NCBI RefSeq assembly: GCF_036345995.1
Contig: NZ_CP107796.1
Location: 7,936,001 to 8,000,000, forward strand
Direction of reading: 5' to 3'
DNA: 64,000 nucleotides
Origin: Streptomyces sp. NBC_00557
GTDB lineage: Bacteria > Actinomycetota > Actinomycetes > Streptomycetales > Streptomycetaceae
Notes under the pieces: model-generated
The model's database searches: none
Told to the model about the DNA's origin: nothing
Seen by the model: only the letters and a program-made list of their open reading frames with translations
Shown here: piece by piece, positions 34,309 to 42,404 of the stretch
Layout: each line of letters starts with the position of its first letter
How positions within the stretch are numbered: the first letter of the stretch is position 1
Position numbers and translations under genes: made by a program

Positions 34309-34805
34309 CGCTCATCGGGGCCGAGGGCTCAGCCAGGCGGAGGTTAGCCTGCCGGGGTCGGCTGATGGGCGGTGCCACGACCGTCGCAGCAACTGATGAC
34401 CGTCGGACGGGCGTTGGAACAGCTCCTGTCGGTGGCGACCGCGCACGGTGTGCGTGCGGCTCGGAGGGGCCGGCCAGTCCGCGACGTGTACCGGACCAGG
34501 TCGGATGAGGCTCAACGGCCGGACCGCCCGAGTGGCCGTGGTCCTGGGCCGCGGCCACTCGGCCGGCCCGTGCGGTGCGCGGACCGCTCGCCTACGGTCC
34601 CGTCAGCCCGCTGCAGATAGGTCCGTTACGTCCTGGTCCCGGCCGGACCGAGCCACCGCCCACGCGGTGCTGCACCACGCCGGCGCACCGTCCGCAGTGG
34701 TCCCGCGCGACGGACGAGCGACCCGGCGGCAGGGCGGCTTCGGCTGAACGCGGCGCGGGAACCAGGAGGGTTCTTCTGCCGCATGACCGTGCTGCCGGAC
34801 CGCGG
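34309..34805. other. Intergenic, no gene recognised
   Basis: About 500 bases between the small hypothetical gene and the 3' end of the PPOX gene. No recognisable domain, dyad or terminator. Confidence 0.45.
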
Positions 34806-35270
34806 TCAGGCGCCGTCGGACTCGTCGCCGGCGACGAGCCGGACGCCGGTTACCAGGTCCGTGCGGATACGCACCGCATAGTCCATGGTCCGGTGCACCC
34901 AGGGGCTGAGCAGTGCCTGGTAGCGGGCCAGTTCCTCAGTGTCGGTCACCAGGTGGGCGTAGCCGGTGACCACCACGCTCCAGCCGAGGTGTGTGTCGGG
35001 GTCGATGGCATCGGCCTCGTAGGCCACCACGACGCCTTGACCGCCGGCCTGTCCAGCGCGCGCGGTCAGGGCCGCGCCCTCGTGGGTGCGGATGACGATG
35101 TCGCCGTTGTCCAGGATGTGATTGACCGGGCGAACGGTGGGCAGCGCCTGACGGGTGAAGACGATCCGTCCGAAGGACACGCTGCCCAACAGCCGCAGGG
35201 CTTCGTCGCTGTCCAGCTCGATGCTCCGGCGCGGCCCGGCAGGGATCTCCTGAGCGGTGTCGGTGGTCAT
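34806..35270 (-). CDS. Pyridoxamine 5'-phosphate oxidase-like protein (PPOX)
   Basis: A 154-residue split-barrel flavin/F420-binding type protein. Family core: LGSVSFGRIVFTRQALPTVRPVNHILDNGDIVIRTHEGAAL and GWSVVVTGYAHLVTDTEELARY. Such proteins are regular members of DevR/OsdR dormancy regulons and may bind FMN, F420 or heme. ATG at 35270 is used. The same frame stays open for over 500 bases upstream. Confidence 0.87.
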   Translation of the reverse strand: MTTDTAQEIPAGPRRSIELDSDEALRLLGSVSFGRIVFTRQALPTVRPVNHILDNGDIVIRTHEGAALTARAGQAGGQGVVVAYEADAIDPDTHLGWSVVVTGYAHLVTDTEELARYQALLSPWVHRTMDYAVRIRTDLVTGVRLVAGDESDGA

Positions 35271-35488
35271 GGGGGGCTTCCGTACGGTCTTGTCGCTCAC
35301 TTCTGCGTTTCTTCGACGGGGGCGGCGAGGCGGCTGCACGGCCTTGCGTCGTGGTCGCGGCCGGTGCGCCCGGTACGACATGTGCGTCGTCCCTTCACTA
35401 CGTGGCCGGCTGCCTGCCCGCGGCAGCCGGTTCGGAGCCGTGGTCAGGCCGATCAGGCCATTGGAACGGCAGCGAAGCGTTTCACGCC

Positions 35489-35504
35489 AGGGCCGTTCGG
35501 CCCT
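35489..35504. promoter_or_regulatory. OsdR-box-like palindrome 1
   Basis: AGGGCCG-tt-CGGCCCT, a perfect 16-base palindrome, about 220 bases upstream of the PPOX start. It has the same half-sites and spacing as three other sites in this island. Confidence 0.6.
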
Positions 35505-35972
35505 TGTGCGCGTGCGGTCGGCCCTGGGCGCCCGGAGAAGGCCGGGCACACGACCGCGGGCGATTCGGAGCCGCTGCGTCAGTGCGTCCAAGAATGTGCG
35601 CTCATCGATGCCCAGGGCCTCGGCTTCGATGACGAGCGCCGTCGGTGGTGTGCGGCCGGGGGCGGCCCCGCGGAGGACCGGGGGCGCTCCCGACTTCACC
35701 CTCGTCCTGCCTGACTCCCGCTCCCAGGTGCCGATGGACCCTTCCCAGGCCCGGTCGGCACTCTTCCGGCCTGGCCGGGTGACCCGGCCGGGCGGTCCCC
35801 CGCCGAGGCAGGAATCAGGCATGCGCGGGGCAGAGCCACCGCCTCGCAGCGCAGGACCATGAAGGCTCTACTCCCGGGTTCTGCCCGGGGCCGAAGGGGT
35901 CCGTTTCGTACCTGGCGGCAGAGGTGTCTCATGGCCGCGGGACACCAGGTGTGGAGAACCATGTGCGGACAA

Positions 35973-35990
35973 CAGGGCCGACCGGCCCTG
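35973..35990. promoter_or_regulatory. OsdR-box-like palindrome 2
   Basis: CAGGGCCG-ac-CGGCCCTG, perfect 8-base arms, 99 bases upstream of the OsdR-like response regulator start. Its position suggests self-regulation. Confidence 0.65.
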
Positions 35991-36088
35991 GTCCTACGGC
36001 CCGGGGAGGGGCAAGGATTTCTGCACGGAGGGCCGATTCTGTTCACGGGCGGACTTCGGCGCGGAACGCGGAACCAGGGAGCAGTTTG

Positions 36089-36781
36089 ATGGCGGACAGC
36101 GAGCAGCCCGGCGCCGGCAACCCGATCCGGGTCTTTCTGCTGGACGACCACGAGGTGGTGCGGCGGGGGGTGCGCGACCTGCTGAACGACGAGCCGGACA
36201 TCGAGGTGATCGGCGAGGCAGGCACCGTGGAGCAGGCACTGGTGCGTGTCCCCGCGTTGCGCCCGCAGGTGGCCGTGCTCGATGTCCGTCTGCCGGACGG
36301 TGACGGCGTGACCGTGTGCCGGGAGCTGCGCTCCCGCATGCCGGAGCTGGCGTGCCTGATGCTGACCTCCTTCGACGACGAGGAGGCGCTGCTCGACTCG
36401 ATCATGGCGGGCGCCTCCGGATACGTCCTGAAGCAGATCCAGGGCTCGGACCTGGTGTCCGCCGTGCGCACCGTGGCCGGAGGCCAGTCCCTGCTCGACG
36501 CCAGTGCCACCACCAAGCTCATGGCCCGGCTGCGCGGCGACCGGCAGGAGGCGCAGCAGCCCGACGGACTGCAGGGCCTGACCGAGCGGGAGCGGGAGAT
36601 CCTGGCTCTGGTCGGCGAGGGCCTGACCAACCGCCAGATCGGCCAGCGGCTCTACCTGGCCGAGAAGACGGTGAAGAACCACATCTCCCGTCTGCTGGCC
36701 AAGCTCGGCGTCGAGCGCCGCATCCAGGCCGCCGTCATCGCCACCCAGGTCCGGGACCGGCAGCGGCAGGAAGGGCACTGA
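36089..36781 (+). CDS. osdR: NarL/DevR-type response regulator, OsdR-like
   Basis: A 230-residue response regulator. Receiver domain at residues 13-130 with acidic pair Asp19-Asp20, phospho-acceptor Asp65 ([12 protein letters not shown]), Thr93 and Lys115. LuxR-type helix-turn-helix at about 165-225 ([45 protein letters not shown]). Close in motif to Streptomyces OsdR and mycobacterial DevR/DosR, which switch on dormancy and low-oxygen genes. ATG at 36089 follows AGGGAG. The likely partner kinase is at 45899-47638, not adjacent. The osdR name is by motif and context. Confidence 0.87.
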   Translation: MADSEQPGAGNPIRVFLLDDHEVVRRGVRDLLNDEPDIEVIGEAGTVEQALVRVPALRPQVAVLDVRLPDGDGVTVCRELRSRMPELACLMLTSFDDEEALLDSIMAGASGYVLKQIQGSDLVSAVRTVAGGQSLLDASATTKLMARLRGDRQEAQQPDGLQGLTEREREILALVGEGLTNRQIGQRLYLAEKTVKNHISRLLAKLGVERRIQAAVIATQVRDRQRQEGH

Positions 36782-36923
36782 AACCGCGCGACCGGCGCGG
36801 ACGAGCACGGATCGCCGGGCGACTCGATCACGGTGCGGCGGCGGGCCCAGGCGATCCGGCTGGATCGTGTCGACCGGTCGGTCCCGCTGCCCCAGACCTG
36901 TGCGGCGGGCCTCAGACCCCCGA

Positions 36924-37664
36924 TCATGAGATCGCTGGACCAGGGAAGGGCAGGTGCGGGGCAGGCCGGCGACAGGTTTTCGCGCCGCCCGAGGGAGCGG
37001 CGGTTGACTCTGCGGCGCCTTCGGAGCGCGTCAGCTGGAACTCCACGTCGACCACGCCCTCCACGGCCCGGACCAGACGCGCGGCCACCGGGACCAGCGA
37101 GGTGTCGCGGGCGTGGCCGACGAGCTTCACGACGCCGTTCCGCACCTCCACCCGCACGGCTGACGCCGGCGCACGGAAGAGACACGCCACGACCTCTTGA
37201 CGGACCTCTTCGGCGATCTCCGCATCGTCCCGCAGGAACACCTTGAGCAGGTCCGCGCGGCTGACGATGCCCTGCAGCATGCCCACGTCGTCGACGACGG
37301 GAAGGCGCTTGACCTTGGCGTGCGCCATGGTCAGTGCGGCCTGGGCGAGTGTCGCGTTCGCGTGGACGGTGAGGGCCGGAGAGGTCATGAGGTCCTCGGC
37401 GGTGAGGCCGCCGGCCTTGGCCAGATCGCCGAGACGGCGCAGCTGGGTGAGCCGGTCGGGGTCGCTGTCGCGGAACTCCTCCTTCGGCAGCAGATCGGCC
37501 TCGGAGACGACGCCGACCACACGGCCGTCGCCCTCCAGGACGGGCAGGGCGCTGACCTTCCAGTCCTGCATGAGCTGCACGATCTCTTTGAAGGCGGCCC
37601 GTCGGCCGACGGCCGCGACCGTGTGGGACATGACGTCGCTGACGATGTGCGGGGTGCTGTACAC
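36924..37664 (-). CDS. CBS-domain pair plus BON domain protein
   Basis: A 246-residue protein. Two CBS motifs at about residues 8-65 (VSDVMSHTVAAVGRRAAFKEIVQLMQDWKVSALPVLEGDGRVVGVVSEADLL) and 90-145 (AEDLMTSPALTVHANATLAQAALTMAHAKVKRLPVVDDVGMLQGIVSRADLL), then a BON domain (VRVEVRNGVVKLVGHARDTSLVPVAARLVRAVEGVVDVEFQL). CBS pairs bind adenine nucleotides. GTG start follows GGAG. Probably co-transcribed with the cNMP-binding gene 30 bases upstream. Such proteins are common in dormancy regulons. Confidence 0.9.
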   Translation of the reverse strand: MYSTPHIVSDVMSHTVAAVGRRAAFKEIVQLMQDWKVSALPVLEGDGRVVGVVSEADLLPKEEFRDSDPDRLTQLRRLGDLAKAGGLTAEDLMTSPALTVHANATLAQAALTMAHAKVKRLPVVDDVGMLQGIVSRADLLKVFLRDDAEIAEEVRQEVVACLFRAPASAVRVEVRNGVVKLVGHARDTSLVPVAARLVRAVEGVVDVEFQLTRSEGAAESTAAPSGGAKTCRRPAPHLPFPGPAIS

Positions 37665-37694
37665 GGTGACTCCGTAAGGTGTCGGGCGGCTCGC

Positions 37695-38150
37695 TCACAC
37701 GGCGCTTCCCGCGCCGTAGGGGGCATAGAGGTCCAGCAGCCGGGTCCTGGTGGCGCGGAGGCGGTGGGCCAGTACGTCGCCGGCCCACTGGGTGACGGCA
37801 TGGCCGAGTGCCGGATCGTCCCGGAACAGGGAGCGCACGGCCGTGGCGTCGAACTCGTAGGCGCGCACCGGTGTCGCCGCCGTGGCGCCCAGATGCCACA
37901 CGTGCGGCGCGAACAGCCAGGAGAGTCCGAGGAGTTCGTTGTGGCCGAGGGTCTCGACGACGGCGCGGCGCCGGCCGGGGACGTGTGTGTCGAGGTCGAT
38001 GGAGCCGGTGCGGATGATCCAGAACCGGTCCGCGCGCGCCCCTTCGTTGAAGAGGCGCGTCCCCTGGGGGAAGGACACCTCCCGGGCGAGAGACATGAGC
38101 CGTTGCCGGTGCTGGACGGGGAGAGCGCGCAGCATGCTCGGGGTGTTCAT
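37695..38150 (-). CDS. Cyclic-nucleotide-binding domain protein
   Basis: A 151-residue protein that is a single cNMP-binding beta-barrel (VSFPQGTRLFNEGARADRFWIIRTGSIDLDTHVPGRRRAVVETLGHNELLGLSWLFAP). It lacks the Crp helix-turn-helix, so it is a stand-alone sensor or partner protein. ATG at 38150 follows GGGAGG. First gene of a two-gene operon with the CBS-BON gene. A close match to the OsdR-box-like palindrome lies about 90 bases upstream. Confidence 0.88.
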   Translation of the reverse strand: MNTPSMLRALPVQHRQRLMSLAREVSFPQGTRLFNEGARADRFWIIRTGSIDLDTHVPGRRRAVVETLGHNELLGLSWLFAPHVWHLGATAATPVRAYEFDATAVRSLFRDDPALGHAVTQWAGDVLAHRLRATRTRLLDLYAPYGAGSAV

Positions 38151-38239
38151 GGCCGGCCTCCCGGTCAGGGTGTACGGGCTGACACCTCCAGCCTGTGGCG
38201 CCGACCCGGACCGGGCGAGGGGCCATTGGGGCCCGGAGC

Positions 38240-38255
38240 AGGGCCATCCGGCCCC
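38240..38255. promoter_or_regulatory. OsdR-box-like palindrome 3
   Basis: AGGGCCATCCGGCCCC matches the GGGCC-N4-GGCCC pattern with one outer mismatch, 90 bases upstream of the cNMP-binding gene. A looser relative with a 5-base spacer sits just beside it at 38218-38234. Confidence 0.55.
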
Positions 38256-38873
38256 GAGGCAGACGGCACCGGAGGGCCGCCGCCCCCGCGTCGGCATGAG
38301 CATCGTGCCTCCCTACCACGGGGCTCGCGCGGAAGCCCTCGCGGCTCCTGGGGGCTGCGGAGAACCGCCCCCTCGAACGAGCCGCTGGGAAGGGTGAGTC
38401 CTGGCGGCAGGCCAGCAGGTCCCGCGGCGACTCGGGGCCCACCGGTCACAGCCGGGGCCCCAGCCCTCACGCCGCCCGGCAGCCGCCCCTCGGTCACGAA
38501 CGCCCGTAACGGGGCAGGGCGTCGAGGCCGGGTGCCGGCCGATGCCGCGGGCCGCACGGTCATGCGCGACACTCGGCCTGTCCTCCACCTGCCCGGTTCG
38601 CCGCCTCCGGCCCAACCGACCGCGGACGCAGGGACGTTCAGCCCAACGGATGCAGACCTTCGGCATCCGGCCGGCGTCGCAGATCGGGCGAGGGTGAGAC
38701 GCGTCAAGGAGACGACGATGCGCACATCCCCGAAGTGATCACCCTCATCGCCGTGCACGAGCACTCTCACCGCGACCCGGACTTCCACCTGCCGGCCACG
38801 TTCCGCCGGCACCGGCCCGGCTCCGGCCCGGCAGCGGCGGAACGTCGTCCGCGACCACACCTGGCTGCACTGA

Positions 38874-38930
38874 CCCCGCACACGGCGGGACGGCGGACCT
38901 CGCGCCGCCGCCGTCCCGCCGTGTGCGGGG
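38874..38930. terminator. Perfect 23-pair hairpin
   Basis: Arms at 38874-38896 and 38908-38930 are exact reverse complements and enclose an 11-base loop. This is the longest perfect stem noticed in the window. It stands about 105 bases before the universal stress gene and has no clear gene upstream on the plus strand, so its role is either a read-through block or the tail of a lost gene. Confidence 0.75.
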
Positions 38931-39034
38931 CCCATCGTCCCCGCTGTGAGGACCAGCGGCCCCTGCTGTGCAGAACCCCGGAACACGACGCTGGAATCGG
39001 GTCCCCGCCGGACCCCGATCAGGAGGTGGAGAAC

Positions 39035-39940
39035 ATGCCCCGCACCATCACCGTCGGCCTCGACGGCTCACCCGAGAGCCGCGCCGCCGCGGAATGGGCG
39101 GCCCGCGAGGCGGAACTGCGCGGACTGCCGGTGAAGCTCGTCCAGGTCTGGGAGCCCGTCCCGGAGCCCATCGCCCGGGCCCCGCTCCTCGGTGCCGAGA
39201 CGCACCAGCACTGGACCGAGAGGATTCCCCGCGAGTCCGGCGAGGGCCTGCGACTGCGCCACCCCGGAATCGTGGTGACCACCGAGCAGCTCACCGGACG
39301 CCCCGCCGAAGCCCTGGTCGACGCGGCGGAGGACGCCGACATGCTCGTCCTCGGCTCACGCGGTCTGGGCGGGATCGGCGGCTTCCTGGTCGGCTCGGTC
39401 GGCCTCGCGGTCGTGGCGCACACCCGGCGGCCCGTCGTCCTGGTCCGCGCCGGCGAGCTGGCTGCGGACGAGCACGAGATGGATCCGGCAGGCATCCCGT
39501 CCGCGGCCACAGCCTTCCGTCCCGTCGTCCTCGGACTCGACGTCGCCGGCCCCGACGAGGCGCTGATCGGGTTCGCCTTCGAGGCCGCGGCGCGCCGCTC
39601 GGTGCCGCTGCGGGTCGTGCACGCCTGGAACCCGCCGCCCTACTACGCCTACGGCATGGCTCTGGAGCCCGCGGTCGAGCGGGAGATGGCGAAGGGCGAC
39701 GCCGTAGTCCTGAGCGAGGTGCTGCGCCCCTGGCGGCAGAAGTACCCCGACGTCGAGGTCGTCGAGCAGTCGCGCTACGGCAGCCCCTCGCTCGTCCTGG
39801 TCGACGCCTCCCACGAGGCCTCCCTGGTCGTCGTCGGCCGCCGCATCCGCCGCTCCTCCGCCGGCGCGCACATCGGCACCGTCACCCACGCCGTCCTGCA
39901 CCACTCCACCGCGCCCGTCGCCGTCGTCGCCCACGACTGA
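39035..39940 (+). CDS. Tandem universal stress protein (UspA family)
   Basis: A 301-residue protein with two Usp domains, at about residues 3-142 and 160-300. ATP-binding signatures are GSRGLGGIGGFLVGSVG in the first domain and GRRIRRSSAGAHIGTVTHAV in the second, with the nucleotide loop VGLDGSPES at the start. ATG at 39035 follows a full AGGAGGTGGAG site. Followed by an alcohol dehydrogenase and another Usp gene in one run, as in OsdR/DevR-type islands. Confidence 0.93.
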   Translation: MPRTITVGLDGSPESRAAAEWAAREAELRGLPVKLVQVWEPVPEPIARAPLLGAETHQHWTERIPRESGEGLRLRHPGIVVTTEQLTGRPAEALVDAAEDADMLVLGSRGLGGIGGFLVGSVGLAVVAHTRRPVVLVRAGELAADEHEMDPAGIPSAATAFRPVVLGLDVAGPDEALIGFAFEAAARRSVPLRVVHAWNPPPYYAYGMALEPAVEREMAKGDAVVLSEVLRPWRQKYPDVEVVEQSRYGSPSLVLVDASHEASLVVVGRRIRRSSAGAHIGTVTHAVLHHSTAPVAVVAHD

Positions 39941-39966
39941 GCTCACGGCAGAGGAGAGAGCAGATC

Positions 39967-40989
39967 ATGAAGGCAGCGGTCGTACGAGCGCTCGGCGAGC
40001 CCCTGGTCATCGAGGAGCGCCCCGACCCCGAACCCGGCCCCGGCCAGGTCCGCGTCCGCGTCGAGGCGTCCGGGCTGTGCCACACCGACATCCACGCCGC
40101 CCAGGGCGACTGGCCCGTCAAGCCGACCCCACCGTTCGTACCCGGCCACGAGGGAGTGGGCCTCGTGGAGAAGCTCGGCGCCGGCGTCACCCACCTGTCC
40201 GTCGGCCAGCGGGTCGCCGTGCCATGGCTCGGCAGGGCGTGCGGGCGGTGCGAGCACTGCCTGTCCGGCTGGGAGACGCTGTGCGAGCAGCAGATCAACA
40301 CCGGGTACGGCTGCGACGGCGGACACGCCGAGAAGATGCTGGCCTGGGCCGGCTTCGCCCAGCCGGTCCCCGAGGGCGTCACCCCGTTCGACGCGGCCCC
40401 CCTGACCTGCGCCGGCGTCACCACGTACAAGGCCCTCAAGGTCGCCGGCGTCCGGCCCGCCCAGCTCGTCGCGATCTCCGGCGTCGGCGGCCTCGGCCAC
40501 CTCGCCCTGCAGTACGCCAAGATCGCCGGGGCCACCGTCGCGGCCATCGACGTCACCGACGACAAGCTCGAACTCGCCGCGGAACTCGGCGCCGACCTCG
40601 TCATCGACGCCCGCAAGCAGGACGTCGGCAAGGAACTGAAGAAGCACGGCGGCGCCCATGCCGCGATCGCCCTCGCGGTCAGCCCTGCCGCCTTCGAGGC
40701 CGTCAACTCCGGCCTCCGGCGCGGCGGCAAGCTCGTCATGGTCGCCCTGCCCGCGCGCGGCACGATCCAGGTCCCGATCTTCGACACCGTTCTGAACGGC
40801 ACTTCGGTGATCGGCTCGATCGTCGGCACGCGGCAGGATCTCGGCGAGGTCTTCCAGCTCCACGCCGCCGGCCGCACCAAGGTCGTCTACGAGACCCGCC
40901 CGCTCGCCTCCGTGAACGAGTCCATCGACGCCGTGCTGCGCGGCGACGTCAAGGCCCGCATCGTCTTCGACCTCGACGCGGAAAGGTGA
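39967..40989 (+). CDS. Zinc-dependent alcohol dehydrogenase
   Basis: A 340-residue medium-chain dehydrogenase, AdhP type, interconverting alcohols and aldehydes with NAD(H). Catalytic zinc ligands in ASGLCHTDIH and PGHEGVG; structural zinc site in CGRCEHCLSGWETLC; Rossmann motif ISGVGGLGHLALQYAK at about residue 172. Start ATG follows GAGGAGAGAG. It lies between two Usp genes in one operon. Probably keeps redox balance when respiration is limited. Confidence 0.94.
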   Translation: MKAAVVRALGEPLVIEERPDPEPGPGQVRVRVEASGLCHTDIHAAQGDWPVKPTPPFVPGHEGVGLVEKLGAGVTHLSVGQRVAVPWLGRACGRCEHCLSGWETLCEQQINTGYGCDGGHAEKMLAWAGFAQPVPEGVTPFDAAPLTCAGVTTYKALKVAGVRPAQLVAISGVGGLGHLALQYAKIAGATVAAIDVTDDKLELAAELGADLVIDARKQDVGKELKKHGGAHAAIALAVSPAAFEAVNSGLRRGGKLVMVALPARGTIQVPIFDTVLNGTSVIGSIVGTRQDLGEVFQLHAAGRTKVVYETRPLASVNESIDAVLRGDVKARIVFDLDAER

Positions 40990-40994
40990 GCACG

Positions 40995-41870
40995 ATGGAA
41001 GTGCCCCTGGTCGTCGGCGTCGATGGCTCCGAGCCCAGCCTGCGCGCCGTCGACTGGGCGGCCGACGAGGCCGCCCTGCGCGATCTGCCGCTGCGCCTCG
41101 TGTACGCCTCGCTGTGGGAACGGTACGAAGGCACCGCACTCGCGGACGATCCCGTCAAGCCCTCGGACCAACTGATGGCTGAGGACATCGTCGAGACCGC
41201 CGCACGCCGGGTCCGCACCCGACGGCCCGACGTGAAGGTCACCACCGACGTGCTGCCCGAGGAACCCGAGTACGCACTGGTCCGGGAGAGCCGCGGTGCC
41301 GCTGCCGTGGTGCTGGGCTCTCGGGGCCGGAGCAGCCTGGCCGAGGCGCTGCTCGGCTCCGTCAGCGTCACGGTGGCCGGCCACGCGCACTGCCCGGTGA
41401 TCGTGTTGCGCGGCAGCCACGACAACCGGGCCATACCCGGCAGGCACGGCCGTATCGTCGTGGGTGTCGGCGACGAGCCGGCGGACGCGGCGGCGGTGCG
41501 TTTCGCCGTCGAGGAGGCACGGCTCCGAGGCGTGCCCCTGGAGGCCGTACGGGCCTGGCGCTGCCCAGCGCACGAGACGGCCGGCCACCCCCTGCCGGCG
41601 GGCGAACCGGCCCGGCTGCACGAGGAGAAGGCCGCGGAGGTGCTGGGAGCGGCTCTGCGGGACGTCCCGGCGGCCGGCGTCGAGGCACACCGCCGTACCG
41701 CCGAGGGCCACGCCCGCCAGGTCCTGCTCGGCGCCTCGGCCGACGCCGGCCTGCTTGTCGTCGGGGCCCGGCGCCGCGAGGGCCACTACGGCCTGCAACT
41801 GGGTCGCGTCGCCCACGCGGTGCTGCACCACGCCGTCTGCCCCGTCGCCGTCGTACCGCACCGGGAGTGA
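40995..41870 (+). CDS. Tandem universal stress protein (UspA family)
   Basis: A 291-residue protein with two Usp domains (about residues 4-140 and 152-290). The first has VVGVDGSEPS and LGSRGRSSLAEALLGSVSVTVAGHAHCPVIVL, an intact ATP-binding signature. The second ends GARRREGHYGLQLGRVAHAVLHHAVCPVAVVPH. ATG at 40995 lies 5 bases after the dehydrogenase stop, with the ribosome site inside the end of that gene, so translation is probably coupled. Confidence 0.92.
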   Translation: MEVPLVVGVDGSEPSLRAVDWAADEAALRDLPLRLVYASLWERYEGTALADDPVKPSDQLMAEDIVETAARRVRTRRPDVKVTTDVLPEEPEYALVRESRGAAAVVLGSRGRSSLAEALLGSVSVTVAGHAHCPVIVLRGSHDNRAIPGRHGRIVVGVGDEPADAAAVRFAVEEARLRGVPLEAVRAWRCPAHETAGHPLPAGEPARLHEEKAAEVLGAALRDVPAAGVEAHRRTAEGHARQVLLGASADAGLLVVGARRREGHYGLQLGRVAHAVLHHAVCPVAVVPHRE

Positions 41871-41940
41871 GCGCGATGACGGGCTTATGGAGCCCTGAGC
41901 GACAACCAGCCGGCAGCCGTAGGTAGCCGCTGGAACCCCG

Positions 41941-42216
41941 TCAACGAGAACGGCGTAGCTCCCGGGCGATCCGGGCCAGGTTCACTCCGTATCCGACGCC
42001 GAAGGCGTGCGGAGTGAAGAAGGCGTCGTTGCCGGGGTCCCAGTACTCGCGGGCGATCTTCTGCAGTGTGGGCCGCCGGAAGTCGTACGGAAGCCCGACG
42101 ACGCGCCCTGTCCAGGTGCGCGCGTCCGGGGGTTTGCGCAGTTCCTTCGCCACGGCTGCAGCGACGACCGCGCCGGCGGCAAAGAGCACCACGTTCTTCT
42201 GCAGTGGCCTGTTCAT
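41941..42216 (-). CDS. Small membrane protein with DUF5808
   Basis: A 91-residue protein. One N-terminal membrane segment (NVVLFAAGAVVAAAVA) followed by a DUF5808 motif (YDFRRPTLQKIAREYWDPGNDAFFTPHAFGVGYGVNLARIARE). In this family the motif is thought to face the cytoplasm; the function is unknown. Divergent from the GAF-PP2C gene. Confidence 0.85.
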   Translation of the reverse strand: MNRPLQKNVVLFAAGAVVAAAVAKELRKPPDARTWTGRVVGLPYDFRRPTLQKIAREYWDPGNDAFFTPHAFGVGYGVNLARIARELRRSR

Positions 42217-42251
42217 GGTCAGACGCTACGCGGCGCCCGGGCACGCGGCCA

Positions 42252-42263
42252 GGGCCATGGCCC
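42252..42263. promoter_or_regulatory. Palindrome GGGCCATGGCCC
   Basis: A perfect 12-base palindrome between the divergent DUF5808 and GAF-PP2C genes. Its half-sites GGGCC/GGCCC are those of the OsdR-box-like sites, but the spacer is 2 rather than 4 bases, so it may not be the same site. Confidence 0.35.
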
Positions 42264-42404
42264 GGCGAGCACCGTACCTGCCGACACGCTGGCGCCGCGT
42301 CTCACGACGTGCCGCGGAGGCCTTCCCAGGGTCGGGTGAGCGCGTAGGGTGACAGTGAAGGTGCGGTGACGACGGCGTCGGGCGGCGCCGGGAGGAATCT
42401 CACC

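Larger units (their letters stand above)
35271..36088. other. Long control region with two OsdR-box-like palindromes
   Basis: About 820 bases between the PPOX gene and the response regulator gene. It holds the palindromes at 35489-35504 and 35973-35990. On the minus strand, about 35490-35700 has coding-like base use (a segment reading ALVIEAEALGIDERTFLDALTQRL) and could be the remnant of a gene, but no family was recognised. Confidence 0.45.
38151..39034. other. Long intergenic region with palindrome and strong hairpin
   Basis: About 880 bases without a convincing gene. It holds the OsdR-box-like site at 38240-38255 and the 23-pair hairpin at 38874-38930. Between them, AAGGAGACGACG precedes an ATG at 38718 that opens only a six-codon frame. 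A GTG frame from 38735 (VITLIAVHEHSHRD) has no known match. Confidence 0.45.

Noticed and set aside
38718..38738. Six-codon frame ATG...TGA with a good ribosome site
   Set aside because: Too short to support as a gene and no known leader peptide pattern such as attenuation hairpins right after it.
42252..42263. GGGCCATGGCCC as a fifth OsdR-box
   Set aside because: Half-sites match but the spacer is 2 instead of 4 bases, so it was kept apart from the motif set.
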